From Dyella dinghuensis (GTDB taxonomy: Bacteria > Pseudomonadota > Gammaproteobacteria > Xanthomonadales > Rhodanobacteraceae): DNA of 64,000 bases. The position numbers and the translations under genes are program-made. Below, piece by piece: positions 19,948-28,860 of this stretch (position 1 is its first letter; each line of letters begins with the position of its first letter). The notes below the pieces were generated by a model that was not told the origin of the DNA, searched no databases, and saw nothing but the letters and a program-made list of their open reading frames with translations. The stretch lies in the NCBI RefSeq assembly GCF_003977615.1, contig NZ_RYZR01000007.1:124001-188000 (forward strand). Reading direction: 5' to 3'.

Positions 19948-20960
19948 GAATGTCCCTGCGAAGATGACATCGCACGACGTGCGACCAGATCGAGCGCCAT
20001 ATGAGCTGCGGCGATCAGACTGGATGGATCGGCTTTGCCGCTGCCCGCAAGATCCAGCGCCGTGCCGTGATCGACCGAGGTGCGAATAAAAGGAAGGCCC
20101 AGCGTGAGGTTGACCGTGCGATCAAACGCTTCGCTCTTGAGTACCGGCAATGCCTGATCGTGATACATCGCCAGCACTGCATCGTAGTGCTGGCGTTGTG
20201 CCGGCACGAACGCGGTATCGGCAGGCAGCGGTCCGCTCAATCGCATGCCTTGTGCGCGCAGCTTTTCCAAGACGGGAATGATCGTATCGATTTCCTCACG
20301 CCCGAGATGACCGTTTTCACCCGCGTGCGGATTGAGACCCAGCACGGCAATACGCGGTTCGGCGAAACCGAACTTCGCGCGTAGTTCGTCGTGCACGATG
20401 CGTAATGTCCGTTCCAGCGAAGCAGGAGTGATTGCGGCCGAGACGTTTATCAGCGGCAAATGAGTGGTCGCCAATGCCACACGCAATTCAGGGCTCGCCA
20501 GCATCATCACGACATCCGCATGACTCTGTGCCGCGAAGAACTCGGTGTGCCCGCTAAAGGGAATGCCAGCATCGTTGATGGAGGACTTTTGCAGTGGCGC
20601 GGTGACAACCGCAGCGTAGCGGCGGCCCCGACAGCCCTCCGCTGCTTCAGTCAGCGTGGCGAGCACATGCCTGGCGTTGTGTGGATCGGGACGTCCCGGA
20701 ATTTCCTCGACGGCCAGCGGTATATGGCGAACGCGCATGGACCCTGGTGCGCGTGTATCGATCTGACCGCCATCGTCGTCGATCAGGTCGAGCTTCACGC
20801 TGCAACGCGCGGCAGCGCGTTGCAGTAGATCACGATCGGCAATCGCAACGAAATTGGCCGCCAACGGTGTGGCGGCCAATCGGACAAGCAGCTCAGGACC
20901 GATTCCCGCCGGCTCCCCTGCAGTCAGGGCGAGCCGTGGTAGCAACGCGGGACTGTTCAC
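19944..20960 (-). CDS. pdxA: 4-hydroxythreonine-4-phosphate dehydrogenase PdxA
   Basis: NAD-dependent enzyme of the DXP-dependent pyridoxal phosphate pathway. 338 aa. GEPAGIGPEL at the N terminus, TAPLQKSSIN, the metal ligand stretch GHTEFFA, LGLNPHAGENGH and MYHDQALPVLK are family signatures. The start is a GTG (20960), 25 bp after the surA stop; no in-frame ATG precedes the conserved region. Confidence 0.97.
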   Translation of the reverse strand: MNSPALLPRLALTAGEPAGIGPELLVRLAATPLAANFVAIADRDLLQRAAARCSVKLDLIDDDGGQIDTRAPGSMRVRHIPLAVEEIPGRPDPHNARHVLATLTEAAEGCRGRRYAAVVTAPLQKSSINDAGIPFSGHTEFFAAQSHADVVMMLASPELRVALATTHLPLINVSAAITPASLERTLRIVHDELRAKFGFAEPRIAVLGLNPHAGENGHLGREEIDTIIPVLEKLRAQGMRLSGPLPADTAFVPAQRQHYDAVLAMYHDQALPVLKSEAFDRTVNLTLGLPFIRTSVDHGTALDLAGSGKADPSSLIAAAHMALDLVARRAMSSSQGHS

Positions 20961-20985
20961 GATCGAGTCGCGCGCGATGGCATCG

Positions 20986-22353
20986 TCAGGACGACGACTT
21001 GTCGTCCGAAGGGGATGCGGGGGCGTTGGGGTCCATCAACTCCGGCACGAGGATCTTCACGTACGAGCTGGAACGCATTTCACGCAGGTAGTCGTCGTAG
21101 GCCTGATCCGCCTTGCGGTTGCCGATGGCCTGGCGGGCCTGGTCACGCGCTACTTGCGTGGTCAAGTCTGTGGTACGCGTGCCCAGGCGCTGGATGATAT
21201 GCCAGCCGGCTTCGCTCTGGAACGGCTGGGAGATCTCACCGTCCTTCAGCTCATCCACCTTCTGGCCAATCAGCGTGCCCCAGTCGCCCTGCTGGAACCA
21301 GCCCATGTCGCCGCCGTTGTTCGCCGTCGTGTCGTCACTGGAGTCTTCCTTCGCCAGCTTGGCGAAGTCCTCGTGCTTCTTGACGATGCGGTTGTAGATG
21401 TCTTGGGCCTTTTGCTGCGCCTGCGCCGCGGAGACCAGTTCGCTCGGGCGAATCATGATCTGACGGACGTGGTACTCGGTCACCATGTCCTTGGACTGCG
21501 AGCGCTGGCCCATCAGCTGGATGATGTGAAAACCGGTGGGACCGTGCAGGATCCCGCTGACTTCGCCGCTCTTCATGCTGTTGATCGTGTCGACGAACGC
21601 CGGGGGCACTTCGTCCATGCGGCGCCAGCCAAGATCGCCGCCGTCCAGCGCATCGGGCGCGTCGGAGAAACGGATCGCCGCTGCCTTGAAGTCCATACCG
21701 CCCTTGATGGCCGCAAGCGCCTGTTCGGCCTTCGTCTGCGCACTCTGGATGTCGGCCGGGCCCGCACCGCTGGGAATGCTGATCTGGATGTGCGACAGAT
21801 GCACTTCGCCAGCCTTGTAGCTGGGACTATTGAGCAGGTTGTTGATTTCGCTATCCGTGACGCTGACGGAGTCGCGCACGACGCTCTGATGCAGCTTCTG
21901 GACGACCAGCTGATCGTGCAGTTGCTGACGGAAGGCGTTGTAGCTCAGGCCGCTCTGTTCCACCGCGGCATGCAATTGATCGGGGGTCATCTTGTTCTGG
22001 GTGGCCACGTTCTGGACGGCCTGATCGACATCGGCGTCGGACACACGAACGCCCTGATCGTCCGCACGCTGCAGCTGGAGCTTCATCAGCACCAGCCGAT
22101 CGAGCACCTGCCGGCGCAATACATCGATCGGCGGCAGCTGACCCGGCTGGCTGGCGTACTGCTGCTGGATGGCGGCGACGGCGTCGTTCAGCTCACTTTG
22201 CAGGATTACATCGTCCTCGACGACCGCGACGATACGGTCGATCGGCTGCTGGCCGGTCGAGCTGGCATCCTGGGGCGACAGGAGCTGGGCCTGGGCCAGA
22301 GAGGGGGCCGCTGCGACGATCGTCAGCAGGAACAAGGCAAAAATCTGCTTCAT
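20986..22353 (-). CDS. surA: Periplasmic chaperone/peptidyl-prolyl isomerase SurA
   Basis: Periplasmic chaperone for outer-membrane beta-barrel proteins. 455 aa with an N-terminal signal peptide (cleavage near residue 22, AQA). The SurA N domain starts with DRIVAVVEDDVILQSEL, followed by two parvulin domains (about 180-280 and 292-395; HLSHIQI and EYHVRQIMI). The C-terminal tail is Asp/Ser-rich. It lies 108 bp downstream of lptD, one of the Bam clients it is known to help. Confidence 0.96.
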   Translation of the reverse strand: MKQIFALFLLTIVAAAPSLAQAQLLSPQDASSTGQQPIDRIVAVVEDDVILQSELNDAVAAIQQQYASQPGQLPPIDVLRRQVLDRLVLMKLQLQRADDQGVRVSDADVDQAVQNVATQNKMTPDQLHAAVEQSGLSYNAFRQQLHDQLVVQKLHQSVVRDSVSVTDSEINNLLNSPSYKAGEVHLSHIQISIPSGAGPADIQSAQTKAEQALAAIKGGMDFKAAAIRFSDAPDALDGGDLGWRRMDEVPPAFVDTINSMKSGEVSGILHGPTGFHIIQLMGQRSQSKDMVTEYHVRQIMIRPSELVSAAQAQQKAQDIYNRIVKKHEDFAKLAKEDSSDDTTANNGGDMGWFQQGDWGTLIGQKVDELKDGEISQPFQSEAGWHIIQRLGTRTTDLTTQVARDQARQAIGNRKADQAYDDYLREMRSSSYVKILVPELMDPNAPASPSDDKSSS

Positions 22354-22408
22354 CAGTGAACAGCCTTCTATCGCCCGCGGCGAAGGAATGAGTAATGTTG
22401 ATCTTGTA

Positions 22409-22459
22409 AAACGGCCTTTCAGGCTGTTTCGTTCAGGCGCCCAAACCCAGCCTGGGCGC
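22409..22459 (-). terminator. Two hairpins in the lptD-surA gap
   Basis: On the - strand the lptD stop is followed by a 7-bp hairpin GCGCCCA/TGGGCGC (22437-22459). A second hairpin, AAACAGCCT-GAA-AGGCCGTTT, runs into TTTT (22409-22429 plus flank). The second resembles a short intrinsic terminator with one G-U pair. It may attenuate rather than stop transcription into surA. Confidence 0.4.
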
Positions 22460-22461
22460 GC

Positions 22462-24939
22462 TTATTGATACCCAAGGATATCACGCCGCAACAGGCTGTC
22501 CGTCTGCCCGCTGGTGTTGCCCATGCCCTTGAATTCGATCTCGAACATGACGGCCGTATCGCTGCCCGGAAGGGGCTGGTTCGGCAGCGTGTAGACAACG
22601 CCGTCATAGCCCGTCACGTAGTGGCGGGCCACGACGCTGACCTTCACACAGCATCCCTCGTACTGGACGCCCGCAACGGCTTCCACCACCCGCCTATCCA
22701 GGACTGAATAGGTGTAGTCGCCGATCAGGCGCCAACGATCCGTAAGCGGATAGACCGCCGAAATATCGTATTGTTCCACCGATTTCTCGTACGCCTCCTG
22801 GGGGCTAAAAATGCTCAGTAGAGTGAGATTTTGGCGGAAGCGGTAGGAGAAATTGAGCACGCCATCGAATCCGAGGCGCCGCTGGAGTGTAAACGTGCCT
22901 AGCTCCGTCTTTTTGGTCGCTGGATTCCAAAGGTATTCCGTGTTCATTGTCCACTGATCGTTCAACTGAGTTCCCAATTCGGCAACATAGTCCGAACCAG
23001 ACCAGTACGTTGGTGGCGTAAAGGCATCCTGCACTAACTGCGGCGTGAAATAACGGATCTGGCCAAACGTTGCCGTCAAACGCTCCACGCCACCATCGTC
23101 GAGGAAGCGGGTCGTGACCGCGGCAGTAAGATTGTTCGCATTCATCTGACGGTCGGCGCCCGAAAACTGGTTCGGCGTAAACAACATCCAGTCGTCAAAG
23201 TTCATCAGATTCGTATCGAACAGCGGAAGGTTGTTCTGGTTGCGATAGGGCACATACAGGTAGTACAGGCGCGGTTCCAGCGTCTGTGTATAGTCCGTGC
23301 CGAATAGTGACGTGCTGCGATCGAAGATCAAGCCTTGGTCCAGACTTATGATCGGCAAAGATCGAGTCGGGTCGGCATTATTGAAATGATAGAGCGTCGT
23401 TTCCGTTGGAGTGGTAACGGCGGTTTCGTAGTTCTGATATCCCGCCGCAAGCGAATAGGTTGTATAGCGATAGGCGATTTTTGGCCTGATGAACCACCAA
23501 GGGCCTTGGTAGTCCGCGTCTACATATGGGTAGAGATCCAGACGGCTGCCTTCCACACTGTTAGATTTGTGGAACGATACAGCTTCGCTGTTCATGCCGA
23601 AGTCGTACCAGCGTGCGAACGGAATATCCATATTGAACGTCGCGCGAGGCAGACGTTTATAGGGCTCGGCAACATTGTTGGGCTCGGACGGGTTTACGTT
23701 CTGCCACATATCTCCGCCGATCGATGCGCTCCACCAGTTTCCCGAGCCGTTGAGATAGATCATTGAAGGAAGGAGCGTCGTGGAAACGCTGTATAAGTCA
23801 TCGCCAAAGTCATGCAAGTAATTCTGATCGGACGCACGATTAATGATCGTGCCCAGCGACCATCCTGGCGCGATGAGAAAGCCATTGACGAACTTGAACG
23901 AGTAACGCTCCTTTCCTTGTGTGTCTTCCGCCGTCGATGTGATCTTTTGGTCGTTATAGTTATCGCTAGGCAGAAAATCGAACTCGAATATGCCTCCGGT
24001 GCGCGGGAACATATAACGGACTTCACCGCTGAGCATCGCTCCACGCAAGGTGTAGTAACGCGGATCGAGCGTAGCGTCGTAATTGGGTGCCAAATTGAAG
24101 TAATACGGAATACGGAACTGATAACCGGCTTCACCCGTATGTTCGAAGTACGGGTAGAGGAACCCGCTCTGGCGTTCATCGTTCAACGGAAACGTCATGT
24201 AAGGCGTGTAGAAGAACGGCACACCAAACGCCGTCATGGTGGCGCCGCGCGCGACACCGCGGCCGGTGTTCTCGTCGGTATCGATCTTCTTCGCGCGAAT
24301 TTCCCAGATATGACGGCCGATGTCGCAGGTCGAATAGGTGGCGATGCTGTAGCTGTTCCGATTGGCATCCAGCATCTGCCCGCGTACGGCAGTGCCGTTG
24401 CCATGCGAATCGAGCATCTGGAAGCGCACGTTGCCGGTGGCGACACCGGTGCTGTTGCTGGTGTTGCCGACAATATGATCGGCCGATATCAGGTGTTCGG
24501 ATTCCTGATAATGCACACCGCCGCGCGCGTCGTAATCGGTGGTGTCGCTGTTGTAGTCGGCGGCGTTGGCCTGCAATTCCTGGTCCGCACGAATGGCCTT
24601 CACGTGACCGGTGAGGTGATAAATCGTCTGGTCCGGGCTTTGAACGTAGTCAGAGCTGACATAGGTCTTGGCCGATTCGCGTTGCGAGGAGTCCTTGGTC
24701 AGGAACGGATCGTAGAACTCCAGGAACCCGTTGGGCCGGCATAGCGCGAAATTGTCCGGGCGAGGCGGGCAAATAAACGTGCCCAGGGGGCAGACGACCT
24801 GCGAGCCGTCCAGCGTTGACTTGGGATGCTTGGTCTGGGACGAGGCATGAACGCACTGGCTGCTCATCAAAGCAGTGGCGGCTGCGATTGCCAGCAGGCG
24901 GCGTGGAGGCAGAGAACGCAAGGACGGCGTAGGCTTCAC
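22462..24939 (-). CDS. lptD: LPS-assembly outer-membrane protein LptD
   Basis: Outer-membrane beta-barrel that inserts LPS with LptE. 825 aa with a cleavable signal peptide and a GTG start (24939). The OstA/LptA-like beta-jellyroll covers about residues 90-230, with LTGHVKAIRADQELQANAADY. The C-terminal barrel contains the adjacent cysteine pair C763/C764 and there are N-terminal cysteines (VVCPLGTFICPP), consistent with the inter-domain disulfides known for LptD. First gene of the operon, divergent from msrB. Confidence 0.96.
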   Translation of the reverse strand: MKPTPSLRSLPPRRLLAIAAATALMSSQCVHASSQTKHPKSTLDGSQVVCPLGTFICPPRPDNFALCRPNGFLEFYDPFLTKDSSQRESAKTYVSSDYVQSPDQTIYHLTGHVKAIRADQELQANAADYNSDTTDYDARGGVHYQESEHLISADHIVGNTSNSTGVATGNVRFQMLDSHGNGTAVRGQMLDANRNSYSIATYSTCDIGRHIWEIRAKKIDTDENTGRGVARGATMTAFGVPFFYTPYMTFPLNDERQSGFLYPYFEHTGEAGYQFRIPYYFNLAPNYDATLDPRYYTLRGAMLSGEVRYMFPRTGGIFEFDFLPSDNYNDQKITSTAEDTQGKERYSFKFVNGFLIAPGWSLGTIINRASDQNYLHDFGDDLYSVSTTLLPSMIYLNGSGNWWSASIGGDMWQNVNPSEPNNVAEPYKRLPRATFNMDIPFARWYDFGMNSEAVSFHKSNSVEGSRLDLYPYVDADYQGPWWFIRPKIAYRYTTYSLAAGYQNYETAVTTPTETTLYHFNNADPTRSLPIISLDQGLIFDRSTSLFGTDYTQTLEPRLYYLYVPYRNQNNLPLFDTNLMNFDDWMLFTPNQFSGADRQMNANNLTAAVTTRFLDDGGVERLTATFGQIRYFTPQLVQDAFTPPTYWSGSDYVAELGTQLNDQWTMNTEYLWNPATKKTELGTFTLQRRLGFDGVLNFSYRFRQNLTLLSIFSPQEAYEKSVEQYDISAVYPLTDRWRLIGDYTYSVLDRRVVEAVAGVQYEGCCVKVSVVARHYVTGYDGVVYTLPNQPLPGSDTAVMFEIEFKGMGNTSGQTDSLLRRDILGYQ

Positions 24940-25024
24940 GGGGTGGCAATCAATCGGCTACGAAGGGACGTTAAGCTATCAGAAAGCCCATCGGGACCGC
25001 ACGTTATCTGTAGGGGGAACAGGC

Positions 25025-25426
25025 ATGGCACAGCACAAACCCGTTAAGACTGACGAGCAATGGCGCGAAAGCCTGAGCCCGGAGCAGTACGCGGTGTGCC
25101 GTTGTTCGGCCACGGAACCCCCTTTCAGCGGCAAGTGGTATCGCCACAAAGAACCGGGAACGTACGTTTGTGTGGCGTGCCGTGCCCCGTTATTTGCCTC
25201 CGAAGCAAAATACGATTCGGGGTCGGGCTGGCCGAGTTTCTTCCAGCCGATGACGCGCATCGCGATCAGTCTGCGGCAGGACGATAGTCGTGGCATGCGC
25301 CGTACGGAAGTGCTTTGCGCGACGTGCGAATCGCATCTGGGGCACCTGTTTCCGGATGGTCCGAAACCCACCGGCCTGCGTTATTGCATCAATTCGCTGG
25401 CGCTGGATTTTGAACGGCTGAAGTGA
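25025..25426 (+). CDS. msrB: Peptide-methionine (R)-S-oxide reductase MsrB
   Basis: Repairs methionine-R-sulfoxide. ATG at 25025 (133 aa), preceded by AGGGGGA at 25012-25018, is preferred over the frame starting at 24875, which would overlap lptD. Two zinc CxxC motifs (CVAC and CATC), GSGWPSF, GHLFPDGP and the catalytic Cys in RYCINS are present. No signal peptide, so cytoplasmic. It has an extra CRC near the N terminus (YAVCRCSATEPPFSG). It ends 4 bp from the convergent deacetylase gene. Confidence 0.95.
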   Translation: MAQHKPVKTDEQWRESLSPEQYAVCRCSATEPPFSGKWYRHKEPGTYVCVACRAPLFASEAKYDSGSGWPSFFQPMTRIAISLRQDDSRGMRRTEVLCATCESHLGHLFPDGPKPTGLRYCINSLALDFERLK

Positions 25427-25430
25427 CGCC

Positions 25431-26354
25431 TTATTCTTCCAGCAGGGCTGCTACGTGTGCGCTGGCGCTGGCTGCCAGTGCTGTCAGGTCATAACCACCT
25501 TCCAGCGTGGAGACGACGCGCCCGTCGGCGTGCGTCCTTGCGACGTCCACCAGGCGTTCGGTAATCCACGCGTAGTCTTCGGTCTGCAAACGAATGTCGG
25601 CCAGCGGATCGTTGCGATGAGCATCGAAGCCGGCGGAGATCAACAGTAGCTGCGGTTTGAACGCATGGAGTCGCGGCAGCAGGACACCATCCCACAGCTC
25701 GCGAAATTCGTAAGAACCATCGCCCGGCGACAGCGGCGCATTGATGACGTTGCCGACCCCTTTTTCCTCCGCACTGCCCGTGCCGGGATAAAGCGGAGAC
25801 TGGTGGCTGGACAGAAACAGGACGCGCGGTTCGCGCTGGAAAATGTCCTGCGTACCGTTACCGTGGTGGACATCGAAGTCTGCGATGGCGACGCGCTTCA
25901 ATCCGTGTGCCGCCAGCGCATGTGCTGCCGCCACCGCAACGTTGTTGAAAAGGCAGAAACCCATCGCCGTATCTGCCGTGGCGTGATGACCGGGCGGCCG
26001 CACCGCGCAGAACGCGCGATTCGCCGATCCTTTCATCACTGCGTCGACGGCAGCCACCAAGGCACCAGCGGCACGCAGCCCCGCTTCGGCCGATGCGGGC
26101 GACATGAGCGTGTCCTCGTCCAGCCGAACCGTTTCGTCAGCGGGTGTGATGGACAGGATCCGGTCGACATGGTCGGCGCTATGAACACGTAGCAGTTGCT
26201 CCCGTGTCGCGCGCGGTGCTTCCACACGATCGATAACTGCGAAGCGATCCTGGTCGAGTGCTTTGAGCACCGCGCGCAAGCGTGCCGGCGATTCGGCGTG
26301 TCCTGGACCCGGATCGTGCTGCAGGCAGACGGCGTGGGTATACAGCTGCAGCAT
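25431..26354 (-). CDS. HDAC-like (class II) deacetylase family protein
   Basis: Zn-dependent arginase-fold deacetylase; bacterial members act on acetylated amines or proteins, and the substrate here is unknown. 307 aa. Active-site residues are intact: His pair in RPPGHH (H123/H124), Zn ligands in ADFDVHHGNG (D161, H163) and GFDAHRNDPL, and the catalytic Tyr in LEGGYDL. The start lies 8 bp after the adenosyltransferase stop, so it is the third gene of a B12-related operon. Confidence 0.92.
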   Translation of the reverse strand: MLQLYTHAVCLQHDPGPGHAESPARLRAVLKALDQDRFAVIDRVEAPRATREQLLRVHSADHVDRILSITPADETVRLDEDTLMSPASAEAGLRAAGALVAAVDAVMKGSANRAFCAVRPPGHHATADTAMGFCLFNNVAVAAAHALAAHGLKRVAIADFDVHHGNGTQDIFQREPRVLFLSSHQSPLYPGTGSAEEKGVGNVINAPLSPGDGSYEFRELWDGVLLPRLHAFKPQLLLISAGFDAHRNDPLADIRLQTEDYAWITERLVDVARTHADGRVVSTLEGGYDLTALAASASAHVAALLEE

Positions 26355-26362
26355 GGGTCAAC

Positions 26363-26929
26363 TCAGGCAGTAGGTTTGCGGCGACGCTCGTGTTGCCACA
26401 GGACTTCGCCGTGGCCGCTGCTGCGCGCCAGGACGCGGCACAGCACAAAAAGCAGATCGGACAAACGATTCAGATAACGCTGCGCCTGCGGCCTGACCGA
26501 TTCCACACGGCCCAGCGCAATCACTTCGCGCTCGGCGCGGCGGCACACCGTGCGCGCCAGGTGACAGCACGATGCTGCCATGCCGCCGCCCGGCAAGATG
26601 AAATCCTTAAGCGGCGGCAGCGGTTCGTTGAATTGATCGAGTACGTCTTCCAGGCGCGTGATATCGGCATCGTCGATCATCGCCATGCCGGGAATGCACA
26701 GCTCACCGCCCAGATCGAACAGTTCATGCTGCACCTGGGTCAGTGTTTCGCGCACCGCATCGTCGACACCGTCGCAGGCCAGTACCATGCCGATGGTGCT
26801 GTTGAGCTCATCGACCGTGCCATAAGCCCCGACGCGCGCCGAGTCTTTCGCCACGCGCGAGCCATCACCCAAACCCGTGCTGCCGTCGTCGCCGGTGCGG
26901 GTGTAAATCTTGGATAGCCGGTTGCCCAC
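26363..26929 (-). CDS. pduO: PduO-type ATP:cob(I)alamin adenosyltransferase
   Basis: Transfers the 5'-deoxyadenosyl group from ATP to reduced cobalamin to form coenzyme B12. 188 aa. The N-terminal nucleotide-binding stretch KIYTRTGDDGSTGLGDG, the VDELNS motif and the C-terminal RRAER...LNRLSDLLFVLCR are diagnostic of the PduO/MMAB family. GTG start, 2 bp after the stop of the BtuM-like gene. No corrin-ring synthesis gene is nearby, so this points to salvage of imported corrinoid. Confidence 0.95.
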   Translation of the reverse strand: MGNRLSKIYTRTGDDGSTGLGDGSRVAKDSARVGAYGTVDELNSTIGMVLACDGVDDAVRETLTQVQHELFDLGGELCIPGMAMIDDADITRLEDVLDQFNEPLPPLKDFILPGGGMAASCCHLARTVCRRAEREVIALGRVESVRPQAQRYLNRLSDLLFVLCRVLARSSGHGEVLWQHERRRKPTA

Positions 26930-26931
26930 GA

Positions 26932-27531
26932 TCAGTGCTGCGTCTGTCCGCTGTGTTGAGTAAAGCGTGCAAGCTGCACCACCAAGACATGCAGCACTGC
27001 GCCCAGGCCGACATACACAGCCGTGGTCTGCAGGAACGGCAGATACCAGTCACCCAGATTTTCGAACCAGGACGCAAACGTCTTCGGCTGCGGCACGTTC
27101 GCGCTCAGCCAATAGAAGCTGCCGTTCGAAATCAGATAGCAAAGATTTTCGCTGACGAGCAAAGCGACGACGGCCAGCGCCAGCGTCGACAGACGCAGAC
27201 CATTCTGATGCTTGGCCAGCCAGCTACCACCCAGCCACAGTGCGCCGTATGCGGGAATCAGGAACCAGTAGCCGGCCGAGACGCAGTAGTGGCTCCAGAA
27301 ATTGATGCCCATGTGCGTGATGACCAGGTAATCGACCAGCACCGCTTCGGCCATCAGCACGGGAAAGGCCCAGCGGCCGGTGCCGCGCAACCAAAAACCG
27401 GCCAGGAAGAACACACCCCACGATGCGTCCCAAATATCGTGGTGAAGCAGCGACAGGTGCACGCGGGTGACCGCCATCACCAGGGCGAGCGCGGCGAAAA
27501 TGCCTAGGCGCTGGGTTTGAGTCATAGCCAT
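26932..27531 (-). CDS. BtuM-like integral membrane protein, predicted cobalamin transporter
   Basis: 199 aa with about six hydrophobic segments. The ATG at 27531 has GGAG six bases upstream; a TTG at 27546 is the alternative. I do not recognise it by strong motifs. Size, topology, operon position directly before a cobalamin adenosyltransferase, and a lone cysteine (C83, in HYCVSAGYWF) near the position of the cobalt-binding Cys80 reported for Thiobacillus BtuM suggest the BtuM family of small B12 transporters. A plain hypothetical membrane protein is the alternative. Confidence 0.55.
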   Translation of the reverse strand: MAMTQTQRLGIFAALALVMAVTRVHLSLLHHDIWDASWGVFFLAGFWLRGTGRWAFPVLMAEAVLVDYLVITHMGINFWSHYCVSAGYWFLIPAYGALWLGGSWLAKHQNGLRLSTLALAVVALLVSENLCYLISNGSFYWLSANVPQPKTFASWFENLGDWYLPFLQTTAVYVGLGAVLHVLVVQLARFTQHSGQTQH

Positions 27532-27621
27532 GAAGAACTCCGTCAAGATAGGCGGCCAATGGAAGACGCCCAGTTTAGCCCAATGCCCGCGTTTGATACG
27601 AACAACACGGTGTCAGCGCGT

Positions 27622-28860
27622 ATGATTCCGCCCATGAATCCCACCTCTCCCTTCAGCGCCCATGGCAACGTACTGATTGTTGGCGGCGGCTTGGTCGGCG
27701 CCAGCCTCGCTATCGCGCTCGATGCGGCCGGTTGCCGCGTCACCTTGGTCGAAGCCGCCGCGCCACGTGCGGGCGCGCAACCCAGCTACGACGAACGCAA
27801 CCTCGCCCTGGCACGCGCCACCGTCAACGGTCTCACCGCGATCGGGGTCTGGCCGCTCGTCGCTGCGCAAGCGACGCCGATTCGGCATATCCACGTCAGC
27901 CGGGCTGGCGAATTTGGCAGCGCCCGGCTGGATGCGGCACGTCATGGCGTCGATGCGCTCGGCTGGACGTTGCCGGCACGCGAATTGGGCAGCGGATTGC
28001 TGCGTCGACTCGACACCTGCAAGCAACTGGTGCGCATGGCTCCGGCGAGCCTCGTCGGCCTTGAGCAGCATGACGATGGCTGGCGCGCGCAGATCAAGAC
28101 GCCTGACGGTATCCAGCACATCGACGCCGCGCTGCTGGTCGGCGCGGACGGCACCGAATCCTTCGTGCGTGCGCAGCTCGGCATCGATGTCGACACGCAC
28201 GATTACGCACAGACGCTTTTCGTCTGCACCGTCACACCGGAACGCGATCCTGCGAATCGCGCATGGGAGCGCTTCTCCGATGAAGGGCCCATCGCGATGC
28301 TTCCGCTGGCAGAACGTCGCTGTGGTCTTGTGCTCACCGTCCCATCGGAGTCGGCCGATGACGTTGCTGCGCTGGACGATGCGGATTTCATCGCACTGGC
28401 GCAAGAGCGTTTCGGCTGGCGATTGGGGCGTTTGACGCGACCGGGCAAGCGTTATCCTTACGCGATTCGCCGTGTTGCGGCGCGCAGTCTTATTGCGTCG
28501 CGTGCGGTACTTGTTGGTAACGCTGCGCAAACCGTGCATCCGATCGGCGCCCAAGGCTTCAACCTCGGTCTGCGCGATGCCTTGACGCTCGCAGAATTGA
28601 TTGCCGAAACGAAAGACCCTGGAGCCCCCGCGCTGTTGACACGCTATGCGGAACGTCGCGCTCCCGATCGCGAAGGCACCATGGCGATGAGTCACGATCT
28701 CGTGCGTTTCGCCTGCATGCCGCAGCCGTGGATGGCACCGTTGCGTTCGCTTGCGCTGATGGCCTACGACCGCGTGCCGCCGCTGCAACAGGCGCTTGCC
28801 CGGCGCGGTATGGGTTTTCGTGGTGAACCGCCGCGCGCCGTGCTGGAGCGCCTGCCATGA
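27622..28860 (+). CDS. ubiH: UbiH-type FAD monooxygenase (ubiquinone biosynthesis)
   Basis: Ring hydroxylase of the UbiH/COQ6 family, predicted 2-octaprenyl-6-methoxyphenol hydroxylase. The Rossmann FAD motif is VLIVGGGLVGASLAIALD, with LLVGADGTES (second FAD motif, DG) and the C-terminal GNAAQTVHPIGAQGFNLGLRD signature. The start is uncertain: 27622 gives 412 aa and 27634 gives 408; longer starts run into the divergent BtuM-like gene. ATGA overlap with the next hydroxylase. Confidence 0.92.
   Translation: MIPPMNPTSPFSAHGNVLIVGGGLVGASLAIALDAAGCRVTLVEAAAPRAGAQPSYDERNLALARATVNGLTAIGVWPLVAAQATPIRHIHVSRAGEFGSARLDAARHGVDALGWTLPARELGSGLLRRLDTCKQLVRMAPASLVGLEQHDDGWRAQIKTPDGIQHIDAALLVGADGTESFVRAQLGIDVDTHDYAQTLFVCTVTPERDPANRAWERFSDEGPIAMLPLAERRCGLVLTVPSESADDVAALDDADFIALAQERFGWRLGRLTRPGKRYPYAIRRVAARSLIASRAVLVGNAAQTVHPIGAQGFNLGLRDALTLAELIAETKDPGAPALLTRYAERRAPDREGTMAMSHDLVRFACMPQPWMAPLRSLALMAYDRVPPLQQALARRGMGFRGEPPRAVLERLP

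Noticed and set aside
24940-25024. Cobalamin or other riboswitch upstream of B12 or divergent genes
   Set aside because: The gaps before the BtuM-like gene and in the lptD-msrB region are under 100 bp and show no B12-box-like sequence.
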